Shown here: positions 56,813 to 64,000 of the stretch, one piece after another | Position numbering within the stretch: position 1 is the stretch's first letter | How the letters are laid out: each line of letters starts with the position of its first letter | DNA from: Anatilimnocola floriformis | GTDB taxonomy: Bacteria; Planctomycetota; Planctomycetia; Pirellulales; Pirellulaceae | Direction of reading: 5' to 3' | Assembly: GCF_024256385.1 (NCBI RefSeq) | Contig: NZ_JAMLFW010000001.1 | Coordinates: 682,001-746,000 of the forward strand | Length of the DNA stretch: 64,000 nucleotides | Position numbers and translations under genes: made by a program | Notes under the pieces: generated by a model | Told to the model about the DNA's origin: nothing | Databases searched by the model: none | The model's input: only the letters and a program-made list of their open reading frames with translations

Positions 56813-57682
56813 ATGAGCTGGCTGCAACCCATTCTCGATCAACTGGCGAAATCGCCGGTCTGCGGCTATTTGCCGAACCAGACCGCAGCGACCGAACCGA
56901 GTGTGATCGCAGCGCTCGCATTGTCAGCCCATGGAATGCCCGATGCAGCCGCGCCGGTCCTCGCTTATCTGGCTGCCGCGCAGCAAACCGACGGCAGCGT
57001 CGGCGTGCGTGAGAAAGAGGCGACGCCCGGTTGGCCGACAAGTCTCGCCGTCATCGCCTGGCAACATTTCGCTGCAGAGAAGCACAAGTCGCGCATCGAC
57101 AAGGCTCTCAACTGGATCAACACGCACCACGGCGAAACCATCCCCCGCAGTCCCGAAATGGGGCACAACACCATGCTCGACGGCTGGCCCTGGGCCGACG
57201 GGACGCACAGTTGGCTTGAGCCGACGGCCTTTCACTTGCTCGCCTATCGCGCCGTGAATCAGCTGCAGCATCCGCGCGCGGTCGAAGCGATCAAACTTCT
57301 CATCGACCGCCAGCTACCCACCGGCGGTTGCAACTACGGCAACACCATCGTCCTCGGCCAGGCTCTGCGTCCCCACGTGCAACCGACGGGCATCGCGATG
57401 CTCGCCCTTGCCGGCGAAACCGATCCCAGCGGCCGATTAGAAAAATCGCTCACTTGGCTGAAGTGGTCACTCAGCATGCGCTCGACAGCGACCTCGCTCG
57501 CGTGGGCATTACACGGCCTACGCGCTCACAACCGAGAAGTGCCACAAGCGGATGAACTCCTCGCCGCCGCAGCAAAACGCGTGACCGACCACGATCAATC
57601 GCCGCACAAGTTCGCGCTACTCGCCCTCGCTGCGGCGGGCGACAAGTCACCGTTTATCGCTCAACAACCACCGTCGAATTGA
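56813..57682 (+). CDS. Prenyltransferase/squalene oxidase-like helical-barrel protein
   Basis: 289 aa. The protein is built of alpha-alpha barrel repeats: 'AALALSAHGMPDAAAPVLAY', 'LAAAQQTDGSVGVREKEATP', 'LAVIAWQHFAAEKHKSRIDK', 'ALNWINTHHGE', 'YRAVNQLQHPRAVEAIKLLI' and 'GIAMLALAGETDPSGRLEKS', with the QxxDGS(V/W)G signature of the squalene-hopene cyclase/prenyltransferase beta family. It lacks the DxDD cyclase motif and is much shorter than a cyclase, so it may be a single-domain relative that binds but does not cyclise terpenes. The 3' end overlaps the convergent secreted-protein gene by 29 bp. Confidence 0.75.
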   Translation: MSWLQPILDQLAKSPVCGYLPNQTAATEPSVIAALALSAHGMPDAAAPVLAYLAAAQQTDGSVGVREKEATPGWPTSLAVIAWQHFAAEKHKSRIDKALNWINTHHGETIPRSPEMGHNTMLDGWPWADGTHSWLEPTAFHLLAYRAVNQLQHPRAVEAIKLLIDRQLPTGGCNYGNTIVLGQALRPHVQPTGIAMLALAGETDPSGRLEKSLTWLKWSLSMRSTATSLAWALHGLRAHNREVPQADELLAAAAKRVTDHDQSPHKFALLALAAAGDKSPFIAQQPPSN

Positions 57683-60422
57683 GCACCCGCGTGCCGCCGA
57701 TTTCTTCCGCTCGCAGCCACAGAGTTTCGCCGACCAGCGATTCGCCCTGCGTCAGGATGAACGTCAGCGTGTGGCGGCCAGCTGGCAGGTGCAGCAGTTG
57801 TTTGGTTTCTCGCCGTCGGCCGGGTGGGAAGAGCAAGCAGTTGAAGCTAATCGGCTTGCCGGTGAGATTCGTCAGGTGCTGTTCGACGATCAGCAGGCCA
57901 TCTTCGCGCAGACGCGTGCGCATCTCGACGGTCACGTCATCGAGGCCGAGCTTGAGCGTGCGATAGACGCTGAACTTGTAATTGCGATCGGCCGTGATAT
58001 CGAAATCGATCCGCACTCGTTGCGGGCCGCTCGCGGCGTCGGGTTGCAGCGAAACCGACCAGCTGGGGTCCGCGTTTTGACCCTCGGCCAGGCGGAACTG
58101 CAACGGTTGTGGTGCGATCGTCCAAGCCTTCGGGCCGACAAGCGTCGCGGTGCCGCTGACGCCTTGCGGGAAAGCATTTTCGAGATGCAATGTCACGGGC
58201 TGTTGCCGGCCGAAGACACTTTCGAGATGCGTCGTTTCAAAACGAGCTCGAATTTGCCAGCGGGTCAACCCTTCATCGAGACCGAGCAGGAACGTCGGCT
58301 CGGGGCCGACTTCGATCGTCGTCTCAGGGCGTTCATCGCCTTGGTCGCTCGTAAGTTTCGTGACCGGTTTGCGCTCGCGCCCCCACAGGTCGAGCTGGCG
58401 AATGCCTTCACCGAGGAACAGATTTTCGGTGCCGGGCGTATCGCGCCACACCACCATCACGGCCTGCCCTTCGCGGGCGAAGACGTGATTCACGCTGCCG
58501 CCAGGAAGGGGCAAGCTGCCGAGATACTGCGTGCCGCCGAGCAGCGTCGCCGTCGTGCGCCATGGCACATAAAGTTCTCCCGGCGAACCATCGGCATTGA
58601 GCAAGCCGACTTCATCACTGAAAGGTTGCGGAACGAAAACGACGGCGTTCCCCTGTTGCCGCGTGGCGAGCATGCGCTGCACGAGATCGAGCACGCGGCT
58701 CGACGTCGCATATTGCGAACGCGGCAACGGTGTGAGGACCACCCACGGCCTAGCCACGGCCGGCGCAGTGGTCACATCGGTCGGCTTCGGCGCCGCTTGC
58801 AAATAGGCAGCGAGTTCCGGCGCGGTCAATTCTGGATCGGTCGAGTACGACAAGAACTCCCAAGGCGTGGTGCCGCTGGTTGTCGGAGCTTCGCGCAGCC
58901 ACCGCCAGCCAAATCCGAGGTGCACTTGCTGGCCGAAGCGTTCGAAATGTTTTTTGATGCCGGCCATTCGCTGTTCGAGCTGCGGAAAATCGACGTAGCT
59001 CGTGTCGCGATCGTCGCCCAGTTGCCACCAGCGAACCTTGAGCGACAGCCGCGTCATCACCGGATCGACAGCGGCTTGCCACAGCTGAGGCTCTTGAAAG
59101 ACAGACGCCGAGGGCAAGCGGCCTTTGTCGCGAAAGGTATCACGCAGGGGCTGCGGCGGCTGATCGAGCACACCGACCAACTCGATGCCGTGAATGCTCA
59201 ACCGCTCGGCGAACCACGCCAGGCGATCGGCTTGCTCTTGCTCTTTTTCGCTGAACCACACGGGATACTTCGCCCAGCCGATGCCCGACTGGCTGAGCAA
59301 CGTCGCCAGCGGATTGAGGGGCAGCGGATCTTCGCCGCCGGGCAATGACCAACCAAATTCTCCGCCACCCGCCCGGGGCAACGGCTTGAGAAACGCGAGC
59401 GAAATCATCCGCTGCAGCACCGTCGAAGTAGGCGCTGCTTCGGCATCGGCCTTCTCATCCGCAGTTGCGGATTGGCCCATCTGCTGCATCGAAACTCGCA
59501 CGCGGTAAAAACCAAAATCCGGAATTGGCGGTTTCCAGCGAGCATTGCCGGTAATGCCGGCTTGCGGCGCCGCGCCGTGTTCATCAGCTTCGGCGGCTTG
59601 TTCTTTCGCTTTGCCGCGCCGCGGCTTTTCGTCGAGCGAAAGCGAGAGCAACTGCGTGGCGAGAACCTTATCGGTTTGATCGAGCAGGTCGAACCGCAAC
59701 TCGGGCCGAGCGCCGACGAGGCCGGAAACTTCGCACACTACTTCGGCGGCAGCGAGTGAATCGTAGATCGGCAAATCGCCACTCACCCGCAAGGCGATCC
59801 GCGGCAAGCGCTGCAGCCGCAGGCCGGTCCATTGCACCGTGCCGGTGAGGTCTTCTTTGTCTTCGTGCGGCGCGATCGAAAGCGTCACGCGGGCATGCGT
59901 TGCGGCATCGCTTTTCGGCAGCAGCGGCCCGATCCGCAACGTTTGCCAGTTGGCGGCTTCGGTCACGCGCGCCGAATCATACGACTCGAGCGATTTTCCT
60001 TGTTCATCAAAAAACGTCAGCGTAAGAAAAGCCTGATCATGTTTCAGCCCCTTGGTGCGCACGCGCCCCTCGAGCAGAAAGCTGCCGCGAGCGCCGAGCG
60101 AATAGAGCGGAGTAACCACGCCGGCGCTACCGCCGCTCAGATCCATCTGCAAGTAACGTTCGGCCCCGACGTTGTGTTTCGTCAATTCCGGCTGAATGCC
60201 GATCTTGAGAAACGCCGGAAACTCCCGGCCGCGGCGGCGGGTCCAGCCGTCGGGCCAGCCGTCGTAATTGCGATCGGTGGCTTGCTTGAAATCGCAGCGC
60301 ATCACCTCGACGGCGTGCGGCAACTGGTCGTCCATCGGCGCGCCGCCGCGCTCACGCATGGGCAACGCGTCATCCCCGGTCACGGCAATCAGCGATAGAA
60401 TGAGCGGAGTGATCAGGTTCAT
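57654..60422 (-). CDS. Large secreted TIM-barrel/beta-sandwich protein, carbohydrate-active-like
   Basis: 922 aa from ATG 60422 ('MNLITPLILSLIAVTG' signal). The region at residues ~40-60 ('FKQATDRNYDGWPDGWTRRR') resembles the 'DxDxDGWPDGWPR' element of the GH5 gene's CBM-like modules, so the first ~230 residues are probably a jelly-roll module ('YLQMDLSGGSAGVVTPLYSL'). The middle part has GH clan-A-like traits: 'SQSGIGWAKYPVWFSEKEQE', 'ADRLAWFAERLSIHGIELVG', 'WWQLGDDRDTSYVDFPQLEQ' and 'GFGWRWLREAPTT'. The C-terminal third is beta-rich. I do not see the canonical catalytic glutamates, so activity is uncertain. It overlaps the convergent gene by 29 bp and is divergent from the isomerase-like gene by just 24 bp. 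Confidence 0.75.
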   Translation of the reverse strand: MNLITPLILSLIAVTGDDALPMRERGGAPMDDQLPHAVEVMRCDFKQATDRNYDGWPDGWTRRRGREFPAFLKIGIQPELTKHNVGAERYLQMDLSGGSAGVVTPLYSLGARGSFLLEGRVRTKGLKHDQAFLTLTFFDEQGKSLESYDSARVTEAANWQTLRIGPLLPKSDAATHARVTLSIAPHEDKEDLTGTVQWTGLRLQRLPRIALRVSGDLPIYDSLAAAEVVCEVSGLVGARPELRFDLLDQTDKVLATQLLSLSLDEKPRRGKAKEQAAEADEHGAAPQAGITGNARWKPPIPDFGFYRVRVSMQQMGQSATADEKADAEAAPTSTVLQRMISLAFLKPLPRAGGGEFGWSLPGGEDPLPLNPLATLLSQSGIGWAKYPVWFSEKEQEQADRLAWFAERLSIHGIELVGVLDQPPQPLRDTFRDKGRLPSASVFQEPQLWQAAVDPVMTRLSLKVRWWQLGDDRDTSYVDFPQLEQRMAGIKKHFERFGQQVHLGFGWRWLREAPTTSGTTPWEFLSYSTDPELTAPELAAYLQAAPKPTDVTTAPAVARPWVVLTPLPRSQYATSSRVLDLVQRMLATRQQGNAVVFVPQPFSDEVGLLNADGSPGELYVPWRTTATLLGGTQYLGSLPLPGGSVNHVFAREGQAVMVVWRDTPGTENLFLGEGIRQLDLWGRERKPVTKLTSDQGDERPETTIEVGPEPTFLLGLDEGLTRWQIRARFETTHLESVFGRQQPVTLHLENAFPQGVSGTATLVGPKAWTIAPQPLQFRLAEGQNADPSWSVSLQPDAASGPQRVRIDFDITADRNYKFSVYRTLKLGLDDVTVEMRTRLREDGLLIVEQHLTNLTGKPISFNCLLFPPGRRRETKQLLHLPAGRHTLTFILTQGESLVGETLWLRAEEIGGTRVLNSTVVVER

Positions 60423-60446
60423 TGGTTTTATTAACGACGAAAATCT

Positions 60447-61250
60447 ATGCTGCAAATCAAGGTCGCCATTGAACTGGCTAGTCTGAAGGCGCGCGGCGGT
60501 AGCCCTCAGCTTTCCTTTGCTCAAGCCTTGCACACGGCGGCGCGCCTGGGGGCAGAAGCCGTCGAAATTGACGGCCGCAACGAGGTTTCCGTAGCCGACC
60601 TAAGCCGTACAGGTGTGCGGCAGGTGCGGAAAATGCTGGAAGATCTGAATTTGCGGGTATCGGCCCTCAGCTTTCGCACCCGCCGCGGTTACGCCGACGT
60701 GAACGAACTCGACCGCCGGATCGACGCCACCAAACGGGCCCTGCAGCTCGCCTACGAACTCGGCACGAACGTCGTCGTCAATCACATCGGCCGAATTCCG
60801 ACCGAGGAAGATGCAAATGGACTCTCGACGCTACGGACCGCGCTCGCCGACATCGGCCGCGAAGGCCATCGCGTCGGCGCGCTCCTCGCCGCCGAAACGG
60901 GAACTGAAAGCGGCGCCGATCTGCTGAAGCTCATCGACTCCTTGCCGCCCGGTTCGCTCGGCGTCGATTTCAACCCGGCCAACTTGATCACGCACGGTTT
61001 TGATCCGCGCGAAGCGGCGCAAAAACTTGGTGCGCACGTGCTGCACGTCCACGCCACCGACGGCACGCGCGACGTCGCCGCCGGCCGCGGCATCGAAGTC
61101 CCCCTGGGCCGCGGCAGCGCCGAGTTCCCCGAAATCCTGGGTGCCCTCGAGGAACATCAGTACCGCGGCTACCTCACTATCCGCCGCACGGAGTCGAGCA
61201 ATCCGCTGGAAGAGATCGCCGCGGCAGTGAAGTATTTGCGGGCACTGTGA
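60447..61250 (+). CDS. Xylose-isomerase-like TIM-barrel protein (sugar phosphate isomerase/epimerase)
   Basis: 267 aa. The barrel motifs are those of the AP-endonuclease-2/sugar isomerase family: 'LHTAARLGAEAVEIDGRNEV', 'GYADVNELDRRIDATKRALQ', 'TNVVVNHIGRIP', 'RVGALLAAETGTESGADLLK' (Glu ligand), 'GSLGVDFNPANLITHGFDPR' (Asp ligand), 'HVLHVHATDGTRDVAAGRGI' (His-Asp) and 'VPLGRGSAEFPEILGALEEH' ending with 'RGYLTIRRTES' (Glu is replaced, but Arg-Arg-Thr-Glu is there). These residues bind divalent metal for sugar isomerisation or epimerisation. Cytoplasmic, and divergent from the large secreted protein; the two could handle the same carbohydrate. Substrate unknown. Confidence 0.88.
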   Translation: MLQIKVAIELASLKARGGSPQLSFAQALHTAARLGAEAVEIDGRNEVSVADLSRTGVRQVRKMLEDLNLRVSALSFRTRRGYADVNELDRRIDATKRALQLAYELGTNVVVNHIGRIPTEEDANGLSTLRTALADIGREGHRVGALLAAETGTESGADLLKLIDSLPPGSLGVDFNPANLITHGFDPREAAQKLGAHVLHVHATDGTRDVAAGRGIEVPLGRGSAEFPEILGALEEHQYRGYLTIRRTESSNPLEEIAAAVKYLRAL

Positions 61251-61326
61251 ACAACGATCATTCCTGGTTTGGTGCCAATTGAATTAGAATTGGAATAAGC
61301 AATTTCTTACATCACGGAAAGAAACG

Positions 61327-61620
61327 ATGAGCACTGCATCTGTCATCGAGCAAGCTGGCGAACACAGCGACGACGCTGAACGCCGCGCCTTTCGGGCGTT
61401 CGGCGAAGTAATCCGCATTACCACTGAACTTTTCGGTGAAGTCCACGTCAAGGAATCATTTGACCCCGAATTTGCGGAAGAGAAATACGTCGTGTTTGTA
61501 GTACGGGCTCCAGGCACCAGTAAGGAACTGATGGCATTGGAGCGGCAGTGGATCGAGCAGGTCCGGCAAGTCGCAAGAAACTGGGAGTCATTTCGCCTCT
61601 CGCTGCGGCCACTAGCATGA
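61327..61620 (+). CDS. Small protein preceding a HEPN gene (97 aa)
   Basis: A soluble alpha/beta protein: 'RRAFRAFGEVIRITTELFGE', 'KESFDPEFAEEKYVVFVVRA', 'PGTSKELMALERQWIEQVRQ', ending 'ESFRLSLRPLA'. I recognise no family; the position just before a HEPN gene, with a 4-bp ATGA overlap, suggests it is the partner (antitoxin-like) of that protein. It is not an MNT nucleotidyltransferase: the GSxxxxDxD signature is absent. Confidence 0.7.
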   Translation: MSTASVIEQAGEHSDDAERRAFRAFGEVIRITTELFGEVHVKESFDPEFAEEKYVVFVVRAPGTSKELMALERQWIEQVRQVARNWESFRLSLRPLA

Positions 61621-62078
61621 AGCCAAATGACTTCCTTGTGCTCGCTACAAAGCTGCATCGCGAATCAGTAACACCACCTGCGACTGCGACCAAGCTGCCT
61701 GATCCGGCGACGATGCGAACCAGTGTTTCGCGGGCATACTACGCAGCGTTCTTGACGGCGCGGGTAATTATGGAAACAGAATGGCGGCAGCCTGAGTTTG
61801 TTGGCGGCAACGAACATCGACTTCTGCAGCAATGCCTGCTGAATAGCAATGTTCCAGAGGCTTATACGATCGGCAAGTTACTCGAAAACCTTCACGACAG
61901 CAGGAAAAGTGCAGACTACGACCTGAATGATGTCGACATGGACACCGCGCCGAATGCCGCATTCTGCATTGAACGAGCAACCGATATTATCGAATTACTG
62001 AAGCAGTGTTCCACAGGGGTGTTGAGTGCACAGATTCGGGCCGGCATCACTCAGTACCGACGTATGCGACAGGTCTGA
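61617..62078 (+). CDS. HEPN-domain protein
   Basis: 153 aa from ATG 61617, overlapping the previous stop by ATGA. The HEPN four-helix pattern is readable: 'MRTSVSRAYYAAFLTARVIM' (SRAYYAAFxxA signature), an acidic loop, 'HRLLQQCLLNSNVPEAYTIG' and 'LLENLHDSRKSADYDLNDVD' (R..ADYD signature, the RNase-type Arg region), then a C-terminal helix. HEPN proteins are often toxins (RNases) paired with a small or nucleotidyltransferase partner; others serve as substrate-binding domains. The partner here is a non-MNT protein, making the pair unusual. No transposon or repeat next to it. Confidence 0.8.
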   Translation: MKPNDFLVLATKLHRESVTPPATATKLPDPATMRTSVSRAYYAAFLTARVIMETEWRQPEFVGGNEHRLLQQCLLNSNVPEAYTIGKLLENLHDSRKSADYDLNDVDMDTAPNAAFCIERATDIIELLKQCSTGVLSAQIRAGITQYRRMRQV

Positions 62079-62115
62079 ATCTTTGCCTATCAATCAAGAA
62101 GTCAACACAAGCACC

Positions 62116-62682
62116 ATGAAAGCCACCAAAAAGAAACTTGCCGCCGCTCAACAAGTGGAACTCTTTCGCGTTCTGCAGGAACGCTTTGAGGAGAACATGG
62201 CCCGCCATAAAGGGCTGAAGTGGGAGAAGGTTCTCGAGCGACTCGAAGCCAATCCCGACAAGTTGTGGTCGCTGCAGGAAATGGAGCGGACCGGCGGCGA
62301 GCCTGATGTGGTGGGACTCGATAAGAAGACCGGCGAGTACATTTTCTTTGACTGCTCGGAGGAAACTCCCGCCGATCGGCGCAGTCTGTGTTACGACCGC
62401 GCGGCGCTCGATTCGCGCAAAGAACACAAGCCCGTCAGTAGCGTGCTCGAAGTCGCGGCGGAGATGGGGATCGAGCTGCTGACCGAAGAACAGTATCGCG
62501 AGTTGCAAACGCTGGGCGAGTACGATCTGAAAACGTCGAGCTGGATCGTCACGCCGGCCGCGATTCGCAAGTTGGGTGGCGCTCTCTTTGGCGATCGCCG
62601 TTATGATCACGTTTTCATCTATCACAACGGCGCGCAGTCGTACTATGCGGCGCGGGCTTTTCGCGGCTGCCTCAAAGTTTAG
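62116..62682 (+). CDS. DUF4256-family protein
   Basis: 188 aa from ATG 62116. The DUF4256 family is recognised by 'RVLQERFEENMARHKGLKWE', 'LEANPDKLWSLQEMERTGGE', 'PDVVGLDKKTGEYIFFDCSE', 'ETPADRRSLCYDRAALDSRK' and 'VTPAAIRKLGGALFGDRRYD'. Its biochemical role is unknown; members are single, soluble, cytoplasmic proteins, found in many soil and water bacteria. Codon use is normal for the window. It follows the HEPN gene by 37 bp on the same strand and precedes an AHSA1-type gene by 20 bp; whether it belongs to the HEPN unit is not clear. Confidence 0.88.
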   Translation: MKATKKKLAAAQQVELFRVLQERFEENMARHKGLKWEKVLERLEANPDKLWSLQEMERTGGEPDVVGLDKKTGEYIFFDCSEETPADRRSLCYDRAALDSRKEHKPVSSVLEVAAEMGIELLTEEQYRELQTLGEYDLKTSSWIVTPAAIRKLGGALFGDRRYDHVFIYHNGAQSYYAARAFRGCLKV

Positions 62683-62702
62683 AGCTACTTCAGGAGTAAA
62701 TC

Positions 62703-63149
62703 ATGTCTACCGGAACTGTTCGTTTTCAGCGCGTGTTGCGTTGCTCGCCCGAGAAGGTCTATCGCGCGTTTCTCGATGGTGATGCGATGGCCAAGTGGTT
62801 GCCGCCGCATGGCTTCACGGGCAAGGTCCATTCGATCGATGTCCGCGTCGGCGGCTCCTACAAAATGTCGTTCACCAATTTCAGCAGTGGCGGCAGTCAC
62901 TCGTTTGGTGGTGAGTATCTCGAGCTCGTGCCGAACGAAAAGATCCGCCATACCGACCGGTTCGATGATCCGAATCTGCCGGGGCAGATGGAAACGACCA
63001 TCACGCTGAAGAAAGTCAGCGTTGGCACGGAAGTGAACATCGTGCAGGAAGGAATTCCCGCCGTGATTCCTACGGAGGCTTGCTGCCTCGGTTGGCAGGA
63101 ATCGTTGCAGTTGCTCGCTCTGCTGGTGGAACCCGAGATTCCGGGTTAA
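62703..63149 (+). CDS. SRPBCC/AHSA1-family protein
   Basis: 148 aa. 'VRFQRVLRCSPEKVYRAFLD' opens the START-like fold, 'DAMAKWLPPHGFTGKVHSID' and 'GGSYKMSFTNFSSGGSHSFG' follow, then 'GEYLELVPNEKIRHTDRFDD' and the C-terminal 'GWQESLQLLALLVEPEIPG' helix. It matches the activator of Hsp90 ATPase homolog 1-like (AHSA1) group of SRPBCC proteins, which bind hydrophobic ligands; a DUF4256 gene directly upstream is a pairing I have seen in other bacteria. The exact ligand is unknown. A palindromic repeat follows the stop. Confidence 0.87.
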   Translation: MSTGTVRFQRVLRCSPEKVYRAFLDGDAMAKWLPPHGFTGKVHSIDVRVGGSYKMSFTNFSSGGSHSFGGEYLELVPNEKIRHTDRFDDPNLPGQMETTITLKKVSVGTEVNIVQEGIPAVIPTEACCLGWQESLQLLALLVEPEIPG

Positions 63150-63150
63150 C

Positions 63151-63290
63151 CGTAGGCGAGTCACTCTGTGACTCGCAACAGCGCCTTTGGCGCTCCTCGC
63201 ATAGAAACTAAACGGGGCCAGCTGACAAATTAGATGCTGTCCGCCGCTAGCCAAACACGTGTTGCGAGTCACGGAGTGACTCGCCTACGG
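63151..63290. repeat. Palindromic repeat with 30-bp arms between convergent genes
   Basis: Arm starting 'CGTAGGCGAGTCACTCTGTG' at 63151 faces its near-inverse ending at 63289 ('AGTGACTCGCCTACG'), with a few mismatches and an ~80-bp spacer. The cores themselves are shorter palindromes ('GAGTCAC...GTGACTC'). It sits between the AHSA1-type gene and the DUF1501 gene and could end both transcripts. Confidence 0.8.
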
Positions 63291-64000
63291 TTAGGCCAAA
63301 ATCTTTTTCGCAATGTTGCCATGCACATCGGTCAGGCGGAAGTCGCGGCCGCTGTAGCGGTAGGTCAGTCGTTCATGATCGAGGCCGAGCAGATGCAGCA
63401 CGGTCGCATGCAGGTCGTGGATGTGCATTTTGTCTTCGACCGCCTTGATGCCGTGCTCATCCGTGGCGCCGTAACGCAGGCCACCTTTCACGCCGCCGCC
63501 GGCCATGAACATGCTAAAGCCGGTTGCGTTGTGATCGCGGCCATCTTCGTTCTGTGCATGCGGGGTCCGGCCGAATTCGCCGCCCCAAATCACCAGCGTG
63601 TCTTTCAGCATGCTCCGCTGCTTCAGGTCGTTTAGCAGGGCGGCGATCGGCCGATCGATCGAGGTGCAGTTCTGCGTGAGCTTGGTCCGCAGTTGCTGAT
63701 GCTGATCCCAGCCACCCATGCCGACCTCAATGAACCGCACGCCGCTTTCGGCGAACCGACGGGCCAGCAAACATTGCCGGCCGAAGTTATCGGTAGCTTT
63801 GTCGCCAATGCCGTACGACTCGAGCGTCGCCGGCGACTCATCGGCAAAGTCCATCACCTTCGGCACGGCGGCCTGCATGCGGAAAGCGAGCTCGTACGAT
63901 TCGATGATTCCTTCGAGTTCCGGATTCACCTTATCGACCTGCAGACGATCTTGATTCAGCTTCTGCAACAGATCGAGCTGCTGCCGCTGCTGCGGCGTGG
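63291..64000 (-). CDS. DUF1501 domain protein, C-terminal part
   Basis: The frame is open to the window edge (about 236 codons), so the N-terminus lies beyond it. Recognisable parts are '[17 protein letters not shown]', '[20 protein letters not shown]', '[20 protein letters not shown]', '[20 protein letters not shown]', '[20 protein letters not shown]' and '[20 protein letters not shown]'. DUF1501 proteins are sulfatase/alkaline-phosphatase-fold relatives, secreted through Tat, and in planctomycetes are nearly always paired with a DUF1553 cytochrome-type gene. The partner would be expected just beyond the right edge. No function has been established. Confidence 0.92.
   Translation of the reverse strand, partial: TPQQRQQLDLLQKLNQDRLQVDKVNPELEGIIESYELAFRMQAAVPKVMDFADESPATLESYGIGDKATDNFGRQCLLARRFAESGVRFIEVGMGGWDQHQQLRTKLTQNCTSIDRPIAALLNDLKQRSMLKDTLVIWGGEFGRTPHAQNEDGRDHNATGFSMFMAGGGVKGGLRYGATDEHGIKAVEDKMHIHDLHATVLHLLGLDHERLTYRYSGRDFRLTDVHGNIAKKILA

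Noticed and set aside
57771-59348. 525-codon plus-strand frame inside the large secreted-protein gene
   Set aside because: Composition is typical of a reversed GC-rich gene (Arg/Ala-rich, no domain); the minus-strand protein has a signal peptide and module signatures.
1-64000. CRISPR array
   Set aside because: No regularly spaced short repeats with unique spacers; the only tandem arrays are the 25-bp element-end repeats and coding repeats.

Overview
The window looks like a chromosomal segment of a planctomycete, most likely of the Pirellulales. The evidence is the gene content: a PVC-type dehydrogenase with a C-terminal cytochrome c domain, a DUF1501 protein, a Ser/Gly-rich protein with two TIGR03000 domains, DUF4034, LssY_C and CehA-type proteins, many Uma2/DUF4058-like accessory proteins, and many long palindromic intergenic repeats. 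GC is high, genes are mostly short transcription units on either strand, and no phage, plasmid or CRISPR locus is visible.

Layout. 1-6.1 kb (minus): DUF4034 protein, SWIM-finger DNA ligase, a frameshifted SMI1/KNR4-like gene, an S4 RNA-binding protein, a tiny Cys-rich protein, a secreted GH5 glycosidase and its membrane partner. 6.15-7.62 kb: an insertion element with a frameshifted DDE transposase, tandem transposase-type repeats at its ends and a 5-bp target duplication, sitting inside an older palindromic repeat. 7.7-11.6 kb (minus): M20 amidohydrolase, PhoD-like phosphatase, small helical protein. 11.7-18.2 kb (plus): PVC dehydrogenase, tRNA-Arg (minus), DUF4105/Lnb-like protein, HDAC-family deacetylase and small membrane proteins. 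18.2-29.9 kb (minus): TIGR03000 protein; a three-gene unit of HemN-like radical SAM protein, GcvH-like lipoyl carrier and polytopic membrane protein; Uma2; a PQQ-type propeller; and a set of iron alcohol dehydrogenase, aldehyde dehydrogenase and ANL/LuxE-like ligase interrupted by a DUF4058 gene. 30-36 kb (plus): Cys/Met PLP enzyme, propeller protein, PPP-type phosphatase, and an HTH protein between inverted copies of a ~240 bp repeat. 36-57.7 kb is largely housekeeping: 6-phosphofructokinase, RibD, AlaS, aspartate/aromatic aminotransferase, inositol-3-phosphate synthase, HolA, an ECF-like sigma factor, CobL and TrmB, with envelope proteins and a nucleotidyltransferase pair in between. 57.7-64 kb: a large secreted carbohydrate-type protein, a sugar isomerase/epimerase-like protein, a HEPN pair, DUF4256, an AHSA1-type protein and the C-terminal part of a DUF1501 protein.

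The most interesting items are: the small element with Tn7/Mu-like end architecture; the radical SAM/GcvH-like/membrane operon; the LuxE-like/aldehyde dehydrogenase/iron-ADH set that could reduce an acid to an alcohol; a compact three-way-junction RNA candidate upstream of ribD; a perfect 25-bp palindrome placed 14-15 nt before two unrelated start codons; and two toxin-antitoxin-like gene pairs. All functions are inferred from sequence reading alone; no database search was run.
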